This document shows positions 23,466 through 35,755 of a DNA stretch of 64,000 nucleotides, piece after piece; the stretch's first letter is position 1, and every line of letters begins with the position of its first letter. The notes under the pieces are model-generated. The model was not told where the DNA came from. It did no database searches and saw only the letters and a list, made by a program, of their open reading frames with translations. The stretch is from assembly GCA_947095535.1 (NCBI GenBank), contig OX352774.1:81654416-81718415 (forward strand). The letters run 5' to 3'. A program made the position numbers and the translations under genes. Origin of the DNA: Poecilobothrus nobilitatus. Lineage: Eukaryota > Arthropoda > Insecta > Diptera > Dolichopodidae.

Positions 23466-26400
23466 AGTAATAAATCCTTAAATTCTGGCAAATCATTTAT
23501 TAAAAACATTAATAAGTATCCTTTAAATAATAAGTCTATTCTTATATTATAAAGTTATTACTTACGTAATAATTGATATTTTCATGGAGAAGATTTTAAT
23601 TTAGATTTCTAGGACAACATCTTTTATTATTGTTCTACTAAATTTCCAACAATTTAAAAAAAAATATGATCAACTCAATGTACTATAAAATCAAATTTTT
23701 GTTTGGTATATGTATGTGTAGCTATTCATTTTTTTTTTTTGAATCAGGTCACTTGAAAGCATTTTTTCTATATAAGTTCCTGTAGTTTTTTTTTTGATTT
23801 AAATTTTCAAAGCGCTTTGGGCCAACTCTTATAAATTGTCAAAACTTTAGTTTTGATTTTCTTTTATTGTTTTAAAAAGTTTGATCCCTCTAAGTCTGTA
23901 ACGCCAAAACAAAGAAAAAAAAAACCTACGTTTTGATTTAGAAAATTATTGTTGTAAAAAAGAGAATCCACACAAAACTATTTCCACAAAAAACTGAATC
24001 CAAGAAAATTTTGTATATGTCAGAGAAGGGCTGGGAAAAAATACAACAATTTATGTAAGCTTTAAATGGCCTAAAAAAATCTTTACATTGAAAAAAAAAT
24101 TAATATAAGAAATCGAACGACAACAATTAATATGCACTGTTCAGTCAATTATTAAAGTAATGACTTAAATAAAAAACATTTTTTAATTATGAATATTAAT
24201 AAAAAAATAAATTTAATTTAGATTTAGATGAATTCATATGCAAATTTACACCTATTTTATTGTTAGGGTAAAAGACAAAAAAAAATATTTTTTTTTTCTC
24301 TTTGTTTTATTTTTATACCATTTGTACTAAATAAATCTTAACTGCATATTAAGGTAGTTATGGTAAAATTATTTAAATTAAATCCAAAAAGTTTCCAGTT
24401 ATATAATGTTTGATAAAACCTCTAAAAGCAAAATATAATCTTCCGTTTAGGATAACCATATAACATTGTACTTGTACATTTATATAAATTATCCTATTCT
24501 TTCTCTGATCCTGATGATGTAAAACAAAACTATTATATATTATATTTGAATCCATTTTTATTTATATATATACATGGCATATACATATCTATATACATAT
24601 AGATTTTATTTAAGGTTTATATATGATGTGTTTAATGTGCAAATAATATTTGGGATTCTGTTTTTTTTTTTTTTTGTGTTGCTTTTTCTTTTTTTTATTT
24701 TGTTGTAAATTTAGTAAATGAAAGTATTATAATCGGGAACAATATTAAACTACTAAAGATGTTCATTAAAGCACTTATCTTGCGCATCTCCATTTCTAAA
24801 ACTTTTGTTTTGAAATAATTGAAAATATTTGATAAAAAATTTCCTGTCAAAATTTTCTTTCACAAAGTTTTCCTCCAAATTTTTGGGAAAATGTAAAACT
24901 TATGGAGGACTTGCAAATAAAATGAAGATTGAAAATTCATTAACTCAAGAACAAAATGATTATGCCAAATATTTTTTCTGAGTTCGTCAGGTTTGACAAT
25001 CGGAAAAGGGTTATTACATCAGATAAAAAAGTTTAAGGTAGTGCTACTTTTAATAATTAGATAAAAGTTCCGATTCGTAACAGATGTAAGTGCGAAAGTC
25101 TAATGGAGTTCGCTTTCAGTTTATTTTTATTTATATTTGATTATTTTTTTTTTTTTTTGTTATTTATGAAACTGGCTTCAATTCAGGATTGAATCTCTAT
25201 AGGCAATTTTTATTAAATTTATTTTCATCATTTTTTTTTCTGTCCTTTTTTCTTATTTCTGTTTCCCCTTTTATTCTAATTTTTTTCTTTTTTTTTTGCT
25301 TTTGTTCAATATTATCCTTTTCAGATCCTTTATTTTTGTATTTTTTTTTTATGGAACTATAAAATTATCAAGAATCACAGCAATCACAACAACAAAAATG
25401 ACCAAATATTTTTTTTTTTGTTATGTATTTTTCATATATGTATATATACCCTATAATGGTTGAAAAATAAAAACTCTGTTGATTGGAGTGTAAATTGGTC
25501 GAATTTTAATGGATTAGGGTTTGCTTATTATTGATCAAATTTAATTGATGTTTTATTTCTACTTTTGTTTTAGCAGTCAGTCAATGGATTTTCCTATATT
25601 GAATTGGAATTATTTCATTTTTCTTAAAGATGTATATACTATCAGCTATATACTTATATATGCTTATATCTACATAAAAATTAAGCATATAAATTAGAAT
25701 TTTGGTAGAAGATGAAGTTGATATATTACGTATTTTAATAGGTTGTGATTTGATAGAAAATCTGTAGTGAGTATATGATGTGGTTAGTCACCTGTAGATG
25801 AGTATAAGATGGTTATTTAAAAATAAGAAATGTACAATGATTTGTAATTATTTAACGTAAATATGAATGCTTTTAGGTTTTTAATATATTTTTTTTTTGT
25901 AATTTTTTGTTTTAGTTAATCTTAATGGAATGTATATAACGAAAAATAAAATTTATTAGTTGAAAACATGATTTTAGCCAGAGTATAATTAATTATACGT
26001 ATCAAAAGAAAGAAAAAAATATTAAATACCACATGAGTAACTTTAGTTAATTTGATTTAATTAATTTTTTTGTATAACTTAAGATTGCTCTTGAATATAT
26101 AAAAAAAAAAAAATATCATAGTCATGGCTTTTGTAATGATAAATAATTTATCTTATTTTATATTATATATATATTTGCCATTGCTAAAATCTGAAATTTT
26201 TCACACTTTAATTATTTAATGGTTTCTGTTTATTTTTTTTTGTTTGTTGCAGTTCATAACGGAAAAATCTTAACAATTAAAATAATATGAAAATATACTT
26301 TAAAAGTTTTAAGAGAAAACAATTTTAATGCGGTACGCCTAAAAGTATGCTTTATATTTTATTAAATTTTATAAAAACTATTTTAATAGCGGGGATCTCG

Positions 26401-27539
26401 ATTTTTCAATAAGTAAATTAAATGGGAGCCTAGTTTTGATTCCTTAACCCTAGGATTTTATGGGTAAATTAATTATTTTTATTATTCTTTACATATTTGG
26501 CGTAAAGAAGTGTATAATACATGTACGATTTGTATTATTTGGTTTTTGACAGTTCAGCAAAAATTACTCTTTTAGTATTTACTTAAAAATTACTCTTTAA
26601 GTATTTAATTTTAAAAGTGTAGAACTAGGTTCAGAATAGGTCTGGAAAGAAAATGTCTATAAGCTGACAGACGGAAAAACTGCCAAAGATAAAGGGTTAC
26701 ATATTGTTTGAGAAAAAATTTTAAAAACTAATTAAAAAACTTCTATTCTCATTTTAATAACTTTGAGTGTTTTCAAAACCTTTAACGTTTTAGAACAAAG
26801 CTCAGCTTCTACTTTGAGTTCTTTATGTTGTGTACATTGTTGGCACATTTACAGAAAACAAACTTTCTAGTAAATTTCTAAATTATTTACATGTAAACAA
26901 TTCTTTGTAAAAAATTTAATGGAATTCACTTTGCCAACTGTTAATTAGGAACTTCTTACTTACTAACTTTTACACTCTAAGGTCTAGTTAGTCAAGTGAT
27001 TAATACTCCTAAATAATAAGCGTATGTATTTATGGTGTGTACTTTTTTACAACTGATGTTGAAATCCCATAATACAGTTCTAATAATTGCAATGAAAAAC
27101 CTGTTTAGAGCAAAGTTGTTCTTAAAACGGAAAGATTCATCCTACCAAAAGACAATGAATTCTACCATTCAATGTCCAATTCAATTCAATTCATCCTACC
27201 ATCAGACAATAAAAACAGTTTAGAATTGTGACTTGTACTAAAATTTGTAAATTTTCTTAAAATTATGTAGGAAAAGTTCAGCGTTGTCAGCGAAAAATCA
27301 AGAGATAACAGACTTTTTATATACACGTACAATGAAGAATTGTTGTTAACATATGTAAAATTATAATGGTGAAGCTTTATTTTAAAAATATTTACTTAAA
27401 AAAAAATTGTATTCATTTTTTGACCCCTAATAGTCCTTTAAGAGAGCTATAAACGAGGCAAAATTTGTGAACAGAGAGACGTACGGCAGAGTATGAAACT
27501 AATAAGGGGCTATCTTTGGTTATATCATGCAAGTAAGGT
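23466..27539. other. AT-rich sequence, no gene seen
   Basis: Contains homopolymer runs, TATG microsatellites near 24560-24600 and 25430, and a 23-bp direct repeat around AAAAATTACTCTTT at 26569-26612. No long or conserved-looking frame. Confidence 0.55.
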
Positions 27540-27975
27540 GTTATATACTGTTGCACGTTGCAATCCACTGATGGCGATGACTCTCTAGTAAAATAATAAT
27601 AATATTAATAAGAATATTTAATACCAATAATAACAGCCGCTACAGTGACAGTGGGGGTTGCCTTCAATAATTACCTCATGTAGTAATATATATATTACTA
27701 CATGTTGTAACTGTTGTGATGGTTTTAGTCACTGTTTCTGATTCACTGATTCATTGTTTCCTTACAGTCCCACTCCCAATTCAATGTTTCCGTATCCATT
27801 TTCCTATACTTTCCTATCCCTACTCCCTAGCCAATATACTGCGTTTGTTGGTAAGGGTTTCATCCCACTATATTGGCTAAAGGGGGAGGTGGGTTTAGTC
27901 AGTAAGAATCTGACACTACCAAGGGGAAATTCTTGGTGTCTTTGTAAGATTCCCACCTCCCTTAGGAAAAAAAAA
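27540..27975 (+). repeat. Hairpin-rich dispersed element, copy 1
   Basis: Homologous to 53.05-53.40 kb over most of its length. Landmarks: ATAATAATAAT block, CTACAGTG, TTCAATAATTAC, GTCCCACTC, CCTATCCCTACTCCCTAG. It holds a run of stem-loops: TAGCCAATATA (27828-27838) with TATATTGGCTA (27869-27879); GTCAG-TAAGAAT-CTGAC (27898-27914); ACCAAG/CTTGGT (27918-27937); and an outer AAGGGGGAGGTGGG (27880-27893) with CCCACCTCCCTT (27952-27963). A perfect 28-bp palindrome centred on TATATA lies at 27677-27704. The 85-codon frame across it is not protein-like. Confidence 0.7.
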
Positions 27976-29970
27976 AAAAAATTTTCAAATTTCTTTCTAA
28001 GAATGTGCTAAAAAGTACTCTACCGCTTCAGTGTTTCTCTCTTTCAGCATCATCATTCTTATATTAGGCAGTTTCAAATATAATTTTTTTAGTTTAATAT
28101 AAAAATTTCAATATATTTTAATAAATTTAAAATCTAATAGCTATATTTAAAAATCAAAACTTTTTTTCTATTTTTATGTTCATCTGAAGCGTTTAGATTT
28201 TAAATTTTTAGTGTACCAAAATCATGACTTAACAGATATAGTATTCAAGTTTATAGCAAAATAATCTTTTTTTAATATAAATAAACGCCTTCAATATTAT
28301 CTTGATTATCAATATTCGTTTAAAACTCATGATATTTGAAAAACGCGAATAAACATTTTTTTCACTTAGTCTTTATATACATTTTTTATTTTTCCGAAAT
28401 GTTACATTATTATTCACGTACAGAAATCCTTTTTTATATTTCTTAAATTTCCGTTTAAGAGAAAAAAAAAAGAAAACTGGAACTTATAAAAATTTAAAAT
28501 GAGGGTAAGTATATAAAATGGTTTTTTATGTTCACATAATATGTAAAACAACAAGATGGAAAAATTATAATAATATGTTAAAAGAAATTTCACTTTAGAT
28601 TTTCTTTTTTTTTTTCATTAGTTACCTACTAAATTTTCTTTTACATTTACACTTTTTTGTTTTGCTTTTTATAACTTGAAAAATATCAAAACAAAAAATC
28701 AAAAATTGCATTTTTTAGAAACAAAAAATAAAAAAAAAAATTATTTTATTTTTGTGTTATTTCAAAAATAAAAAAAAAAATAAAAGACAGAAGAAACTTA
28801 TCGAAAATAAAAAACAAAGTGAAAAGTTTTTTTTCTTAAATTCATGTTTTTGTTTTTTTAATACCTAACGAAAAAAAAAAAAACAAATTCAATAAAAGAA
28901 AAAAAAATGTTTGCATAAAAAGATGCAATGAAAAGAAAAAAATCTAAAACTTTATTTCAAATTATGCAAGAAAATGTATCTGTAAGTACATATACAAAAA
29001 TATACAAAAAAAAGGCTTAAACTTATAAAAGCAAATTTGATACATCTATCAAAGTCTTTTATGATATAATCCGATTTTTCAATATGTGCTCTTTATTAGA
29101 AATGAAGGAGAAACACCAAAACACAAAAAAAAAAAAAAAAATTCTTAACGAATATTCAAATAAAGTACAGATGCATGTTTCTCAGAAAATGCTTTTATTA
29201 CAAAAAAACTTAAAAGAAAAAAAAAATATATAAGATTAATACGTTTTTGTAAATCGATATATTTTTATTTCTTTTATTTAACATTTTAGAGCATGATTGT
29301 AAAATGTTATATGTCATTATAATGAAATATATTTAAAAAACTATTTTATTTTAAGATATTATTATGTTTTGTTTTTATATTATGTTTTTAAATTGTATTA
29401 AATTGAAGAATTGAGTTAAAAGATATTGTTTTTTAAATTTTTAGGTTTATATTTAACACTTAAGATACTTTTAATTTACTTAGAATAGAAAAGAGCAACA
29501 CTGCAACAGAAACAGTATTTTTTAGATTAAAGTTTTAAAAAGTGATTATGCCCGATTTTCCTAAAATGTTGTTCAAAGACATTTTAGATAAAGTGATTAA
29601 TCTGAGAAAGGATCGCATTTGGGGATGGCATTAAAATGACATTAAAGCCTTCAATTAAACTCTTTGAAAATTTAAAGAGTATTACTCAAAAAGACTTTAT
29701 ACCTTTATTTTGAGATGTAAGGAAATCTGGACAGTCTTATCCTGACCCTTAACTGAGAACCCAAAATAATAAATTTTAATATTTTAAAAATCTTTTTATT
29801 TTAAATAACCCTGTACTATGACCAATATATAATATAATTTTAAGTAAGTTTCTCGCCCTAAATCTAATGTCAAATATAAAAATACCTTAAAATCAAATAT
29901 AAAAATAACTTAACGTACTCTGCGTGTCGAGTAACCAGGACACGTATATTGCTTGTCAAAAAATATTTTT
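27976..29970. other. Low-complexity AT-rich spacer
   Basis: Mostly A/T homopolymers (28450-28920 especially). I see no gene or repeat family. Confidence 0.6.
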
Positions 29971-29974
29971 TTAC

Positions 29975-30023
29975 TATGTAGACGGTGTGTTATGTAGCCG
30001 GTGCGTTGATGTAGGCGGTGTGT
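29975..30023 (+). repeat. Three-copy 16-bp tandem repeat
   Basis: TATGTAGACGGTGTGT, TATGTAGCCGGTGCGT and TGATGTAGGCGGTGTGT follow one another. It is a short GC-richer minisatellite in otherwise AT-rich DNA. Confidence 0.85.
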
Positions 30024-30529
30024 AGTAGTCTAATACTTAGAAGTAAAGTGCCAAAACAAAAACAAATTTAAAATTTAAGATGGCGACATTTGAATAACGG
30101 CAAATGGTGATTTTTACTACAATTTTTTTAGTTAAAATTATAACTATAAATGGTTTTTTTTTTTTTGTATTATTTAAATAAATAATGTTAACAGTTAAAT
30201 TCTTTGACATTTTTTAATATATGTACATGATTATATGTACATTTTTCTTGAGCATTTGACAATTCCTGACATTTTTATAAAAATGGCGAAAAAAGGCAAA
30301 TTTTTGTTTTTTGCTTTCTATTTTCAGTCATATTTGTTTTGTCAGAAATATCAAATTACTTGCAGATTAACTGAAAATAGCAGATAAAAAAAATCTTATA
30401 CAAGTTGACAAAATTTAAATAAATGTTCGTAAAATATTTGTGTGTATTGCAACTTCATGTAATATATAATACGTAATGCACGAAACGTTGTAAGACGAGA
30501 CACAGAATTAACCTATACTTAATTTTAGT
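30024..30529. other. Unannotated AT-rich spacer
   Basis: No gene or repeat recognised. Confidence 0.5.
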
Positions 30530-30868
30530 TAAGTAAGTAATTTTTTGAATACATAAAAAAAGTTTTATAACACCTTTAAGATTTTATACCCAAAATATAT
30601 ATGAAAGAAAAAATTTTCATTTATGGCGAATGCGTTTCAACATGATGCCATTTTGACATTTTAACATGATGCCACATTTTATTTCTTTTTTCTCTTTAAC
30701 TTCAAAGTGAAGTTAATTTTGGATTGTTTTCACGGTTACGGTTACGATTAGTGTAATTTTGGAATGCGCTCACAAATGAAAGTTTTTTCTTTCATTATTT
30801 TGTGTAAAACCTTAAAGGTGTTATAAAATTTTTTTTTTTTGTGTATTCAAAAAATTACATACTTACAT
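30530..30868. mobile_element. Fold-back MITE with inverted repeats of about 100 bp
   Basis: The left arm TAAGTAAGTAATTTTTTGAA..TTTTATAACACCTTTAAG is mirrored on the right by CTTAAAGGTGTTATAAAA..TTCAAAAAATTACATACTTA. The two arms pair over about 100 bp with few differences (including ATGAAAGAAAAAA/TTTTTTCTTTCAT). The centre holds the hairpin TTAACTTC/GAAGTTAA (30696-30716), near the geometric middle, and a direct repeat AACATGATGCCA (30639-30650 and 30663-30674). No frame encodes a transposase and no clear target duplication could be read. MITE is the best description. Confidence 0.75.
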
Positions 30869-31749
30869 TATAAAAGTGGGTTTTACGGGTTTTTTAATTG
30901 TTATTTTAATATATCATATTTTTTAATTTTTATAATTAAAAAATTTACTTAACTTACTTATAAAAGAAATATAATATATATAGTTTTAATCAAAGGAAAT
31001 TATTCAGCAACCAATAATCTTTATTTAATCATTTATCTTTGTCCGATATAAACAAATCGTATACTTATTTTAAACTTACTTTGTTTATGCTCTATTGGGT
31101 TAAAGTAATACATATATACATATATATAATAATCCTTATGTTGGGTTAAATGGCAATATTGAAAATAAAAACATTTAATTTTGTTTAATATATTCAAATA
31201 TTTATACTACACAATCAATTATTAACCTTTGAGTGGTTATCCTATTATTATAATTGCATTTATTGAGTAAAATTCTAGGTTATTGAGTAAAGTTTTGAAA
31301 TATCAAAGGAGTATATCTAGAATTTCTGGATGAATTCTTAAAACAAGATTATAACAAAAATAAAATGTAAAGAATTTTAATAGTCGTCTTTTTTAAAATA
31401 TATTTGTAAAAAACTTTGTTTGTATGTCGTCATTTATTTAATAGATCCTTTAATTCGATCGATTTGTCTGTCGTTTTTGTTTTTAATATCTACTCCTTTA
31501 CAGAAAAAATTGTTTAATTTTAATATTTTCTAAGTAAAACAGCATATAAAACCGAGTATTGTACGGTGTTCAATCTGAAAATGTAATAAATGCAAATTTA
31601 AGTTTCGCAAATCATAGCAAATCTTAAATATTTTGTTTTTGAAATTCGATATTTAAAATTATCCTTATTTTTCAAATTTTTGAATTTAATATATTTTAAG
31701 TATCTCTCAAATTCTTAAAGATATAACTTTATAATGATTCTCTTTCAAA
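30869..31749. other. Unannotated AT-rich spacer
   Basis: TA microsatellite near 31110-31130; nothing else recognised. Confidence 0.5.
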
Positions 31750-32425
31750 ATCTCAACTCACAAAATCCAAAAACGCAAAATCCAAAACACAAAATCCAAA
31801 GATCACATAGTCCAAATCACACAAAATTCAAATAACATAAGATCAAAACACGGCAAAATCGAAATATTTACCTCCAAAATACAAATCAAAATCTTCGGAT
31901 ATTTTAAATAGCTGCATTTTTTCTACAATATGGCACATTTCATATTGAAATAATTAAATAAATAAAATTAAATAGCATTTACTTAACGTATATATTACAA
32001 CAATAAGGTATTTAAAATAGTGGAGGCTGCCGTCTCTAAACTTCGCCAAAAATATTATTAAAATCTGATTTTGAAACCAACTATAAAATCTTTCTTAATT
32101 TTTTTTTTACATATTTTAATAACAAGGCATTTAAAATAATGGGGGTGCCGTCCACAAACTCCCGCTAAACAAATTATTGAAATCCTGATTTTTTAGCCGC
32201 AGTCTAACATTTGGAAGTAAAAATTTTCTATGTAAGTAAAAATTTTGTTATGTTTGGGTTATGTGGTATTTGAATTATGTGATATTTGGCTTATACTATG
32301 TTTGGATTATGTGATATTTGGCTTAAACTATGTTTGGATTATATGCTTTTTGGATTTTATGAATTTCTGAAAATAAAAAATGTTTGGATTTTGTAGCTTT
32401 TGGATTTTGAGAATTGTGATTTTGT
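31750..32425. mobile_element. Long-inverted-repeat element 1, arms of ACAAAATCCAAA oligomers
   Basis: The left arm (31750-31870) is a degenerate tandem of about 14-17 bp units of the type ACAAAATCCAAA. The right arm (about 32245-32425) is the same in inverse, TTTGGATTTTGT/TTTGGATTATGTGATA. The core contains an internal direct repeat: AGGTATTTAAAATAGTGGAGGCTGCCGTC (about 32008) and AGGCATTTAAAATAATGGGGGTGCCGTCC (about 32124), each followed by a CTGATTTTG(A/T)..CCAACT-like module. The core shares CCCGCTAAACAAATTA with element 2 at 35.5 kb. Arms of short tandem repeats are the hallmark of Foldback/Galileo-type elements; this assignment is inference. No coding capacity. Confidence 0.65.
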
Positions 32426-35254
32426 AAGATTTCCCCTTATAATTTGTTAATTGAAATGTATAAAATACCCTTAAAATATGTAATAGTTTAGCTATAATAG
32501 TTTTAGATATAACGTGAGATTTCAACAATTTTAGATTACGATCTAATTTAAAAATATCTTTTAAAAAAGCATTTACATATCTATTTAGTACCTATTGGAA
32601 TAATTTTTCGTAAAATTCTTAGAAATTGAAACAGAATATAGTTTTAACATCCTCCGAACAAAATTCAAGTTGATGGTACTATTCTATGTTAGGTAAATAA
32701 TTTTGATATTTAATCTCTCTAATATACAACTTCTTCAAGTTTTTTGCATCATTTGGTTTTACGCCCAGTACAAAAATTTTTTGATAGTAGGAAAATAATT
32801 ATTAAATCATCATTAAATATTATTCGGTGAGTTCTTTGACTATTTTGTACTTCTCCATATTTATTACTTAGTTATTATGTTATAGAAGACGTACATACGT
32901 CTAAAACATGAAAAAAAAACTGATTCAATAAATTGCATCCCTTATTTTTTAATTTTTTTTCTCTTCAATATTTTTAAAATGAGCTTCATGACTTTTTACT
33001 ACTTATTTAGTAAAAATTTTTATTATATTTAAAACGAAGTTATTTTTAAATTCTTAACGAATATACGTGCTTTTCAATTCTTTGAAAATAAGGATTCATA
33101 TAGGCGTATATAAATCATATTAACACTTCAAGTACTGTCATCAGAAATTTACTCTACTTTATATATTGTTAATGATGATATGGTGGTTTTCCTACACCAT
33201 TTTTTATATATTTTATCCATCTCTATGATATATATATACATTTACATATATATTTATTAATACTCATGCAAAATACACTCTATCGCTTTTGGGCATTTAG
33301 GTCGAGTGTGACTTTAAATGTGTTCATTCATACGAGTACTTATAAGAATTTAGAAATTTATTTTATTTTTTGTTTTTCCATCCCCAGTTTTTGCTATATT
33401 TTGTTATTGTTTTCAATATTTTTCCTTGATTTAATTTGAAATTGAATCAAAATCATCCATGTTTGTATTTTTCAGAATATAATGGTTAACAAATTAAATT
33501 TTGTATTTTCAATCGTGTATTATTCCAGATGGAATATTGTGCTTATTAACTTTTTTTTTTCAGGATAATCTGATTTTATCACAAGTATTTTATTTTTTTA
33601 TTTTTTTTTTTGTATTCTAAACATATACAAAACATATTGTTGGCTTTTTATAAAAAGGATAGTCTAGTTTTTTATAACAAGGATAAACCAAAAATTCTCT
33701 GTGACCGTTTATTTATTTATTTGTCGTTATATTGAAAATTCTTTGAATAATAAATCAAAAGGAAATATTTCCTAACAACTGCGAAAAGTTAAAATTTTCA
33801 TGGCGTTGTATTGTTTTTAAGTATAGAATTAAACATAAAACTGATTATAGGCAGTAGATTCATGAATTACAATATTCAAAAGACTATTGAAGACAGAATA
33901 AAGCGGATAAATTTTGATTAAATGCGGGATAAATTGCAGTGAAACCCTGCAATAATATTAAATTATACACCAAAATATACACGTAATGTATTTATTCTTT
34001 TATTGTCCGGTATATCTTAGAAGATTAACGTAAGGTTGGAAACAGTTAAAAAATGTTTAACGTGTAATAAAATTTGATTGGTTTACCAGTGCACACAGAT
34101 TACACTGACGAGCCATACATTTTAGAGATAAAGGAAAGCTTTTGAGCAGTTTACTGAACAATAATAATAGCAACATATATCGAAAAGACATTCATTGTAG
34201 ACATTCTTTGTGATCATTACAATCAAGTAAGTAAATTTAAAAAAAAACAGCCAAATAATGGTTGTTGCAGATTCAGTTCTGAGAAAAATACGACCTTGTG
34301 ATCACAATCTTTGTGATTGTGAAAACTAATTAAATTTATTTCTGAGATCAAAAATATAAGTTTAACTGAAAAGGACTTTCTGGGTTAAGGAGAAACAAAT
34401 ATTATTGTAAAAAATTTGAGATTTTCGAGAAAAAGGAAAAGATCTTGTAGATGGTTATTCAAATGAAGCCTTCTAAAACAGAACCCTAAAAAAAAAAAAT
34501 GATTACTATACCATTATGAAGTTTTAAAAATAGTTGCGATTATTATTCAGAATATCATTTAACAGAAGGGAGGGGAGGGGAATTTAAAAGTTGACAATCA
34601 AAAGATAATAATCAAAAATTACAAAACGTATTGCTTTCATTAAATTTTTGTCAATTTCAGAGTAGTTCAAATTGCTATCAAAAAGATATTGAAAAAAAAG
34701 AAAAACACAAAATTTTCTTTTTTAAATTTACCACCCGTACAAACTCAAAAATTTCCTCAAGAATATTTTTTTTCAATAATAAAAAAAAAAAAAAAGAAAT
34801 TTTTCTTGGAAAAATTTAGTCAAGTGTTATTTCATTTTGATGGAATTTCAATCTTCAAAAAAATCAACAGGATAAAAATGAAATGGCATACTTTACTTGT
34901 ATTGTGTGGTATTTTGTTTTTGATTTTTTTTTATTTTAGTTTTTTTTTTTTAGCAATTTGATTTTTCAATAACAGTTACTGTATTATTTACTTATAATTT
35001 ATGAATATATAAAAAACTTAAACTTTTGTATATAAAAACCAATTACACTTTAATAATTTTCAGTTGAATTCAAATTTTAAAGCTATTAGAAATAATTAAC
35101 AATTATTTTGTATGAGATTTTATTTTTGATAAGAAAAGATTAATAAATAAGAAGGATATATACCCTAACAATTCGTCAAATTTATAGGGGACGTACGGTT
35201 CTTTCTGTGATTTTAAAAAAAAAAAAAATTCGGAAAAAACTTCTGCGTTCGGTA
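32426..35254. other. AT-rich sequence, no gene seen
   Basis: Homopolymers, TA microsatellite (33225-33260) and unique AT-rich DNA. The frames at 34631-34961 are Lys/Phe-rich artefacts crossing poly-A and poly-T. Confidence 0.5.
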
Positions 35255-35755
35255 CGAATGCTCGTATCTCAAAAACTTGTTTTTCCAAAATATTTTTTTT
35301 GAAAATCTTGTTTCTTAAAATATCGTTTTATCAAAATCTCGTTTTAACAAAATCTCGTTTCTTGAAATCTCGTTTTCCTTGTTTTTTTTTTATTTTTTTA
35401 TTTTTAGCACAATTTTTACAAGAAAGATATGGATATCAGAGGTTGGTTATTTAAACTCTAAAATACAAAACTCCTAATTTTTTTTCGATGCATTTTGCAA
35501 GAAGAATGACTTTTAAGTAATGGTGGCTACCGCCCCAAATCCCCGCTAAACAAATTACAACAACTAAAATCCCGCCTAATTCAGATACATATATAAATAT
35601 TCTGGAAAAAGCGCATAAGCGTAAATTGTAAATCGATTTACCGAGATATTTAAAAAGACCAGATAAAATAAGATTTTGATAAAACAGGATTTTAAGAAAC
35701 GAGATTTTGAAAAACGAAATTTTGATAAAACGAGTTTTTGAGATACGAGCATTCT
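35255..35755. mobile_element. Long-inverted-repeat element 2, arms of AAAATCTCGTTT oligomers
   Basis: The left arm begins GAATGCTCGTATCTCAAAAAC and continues in units of about 16 bp containing AAAATCTCGTTTT (to about 35380). The right arm (about 35640-35750) ends GTTTTTGAGATACGAGCATTC, its inverse, after AACGAGATTTTGA-type units. The core carries GGTGGCTACCGCCCC and CCCGCTAAACAAATTA, shared with element 1. Both elements thus have a related core but arms built from different oligomers. Non-coding. Confidence 0.7.

Noticed and set aside
27754..28011. An 85-codon ORF rich in Pro/Ser/Tyr
   Set aside because: It spans the hairpin-rich repeat and runs into poly-A. The homologous copy at 53.2 kb does not keep the frame.
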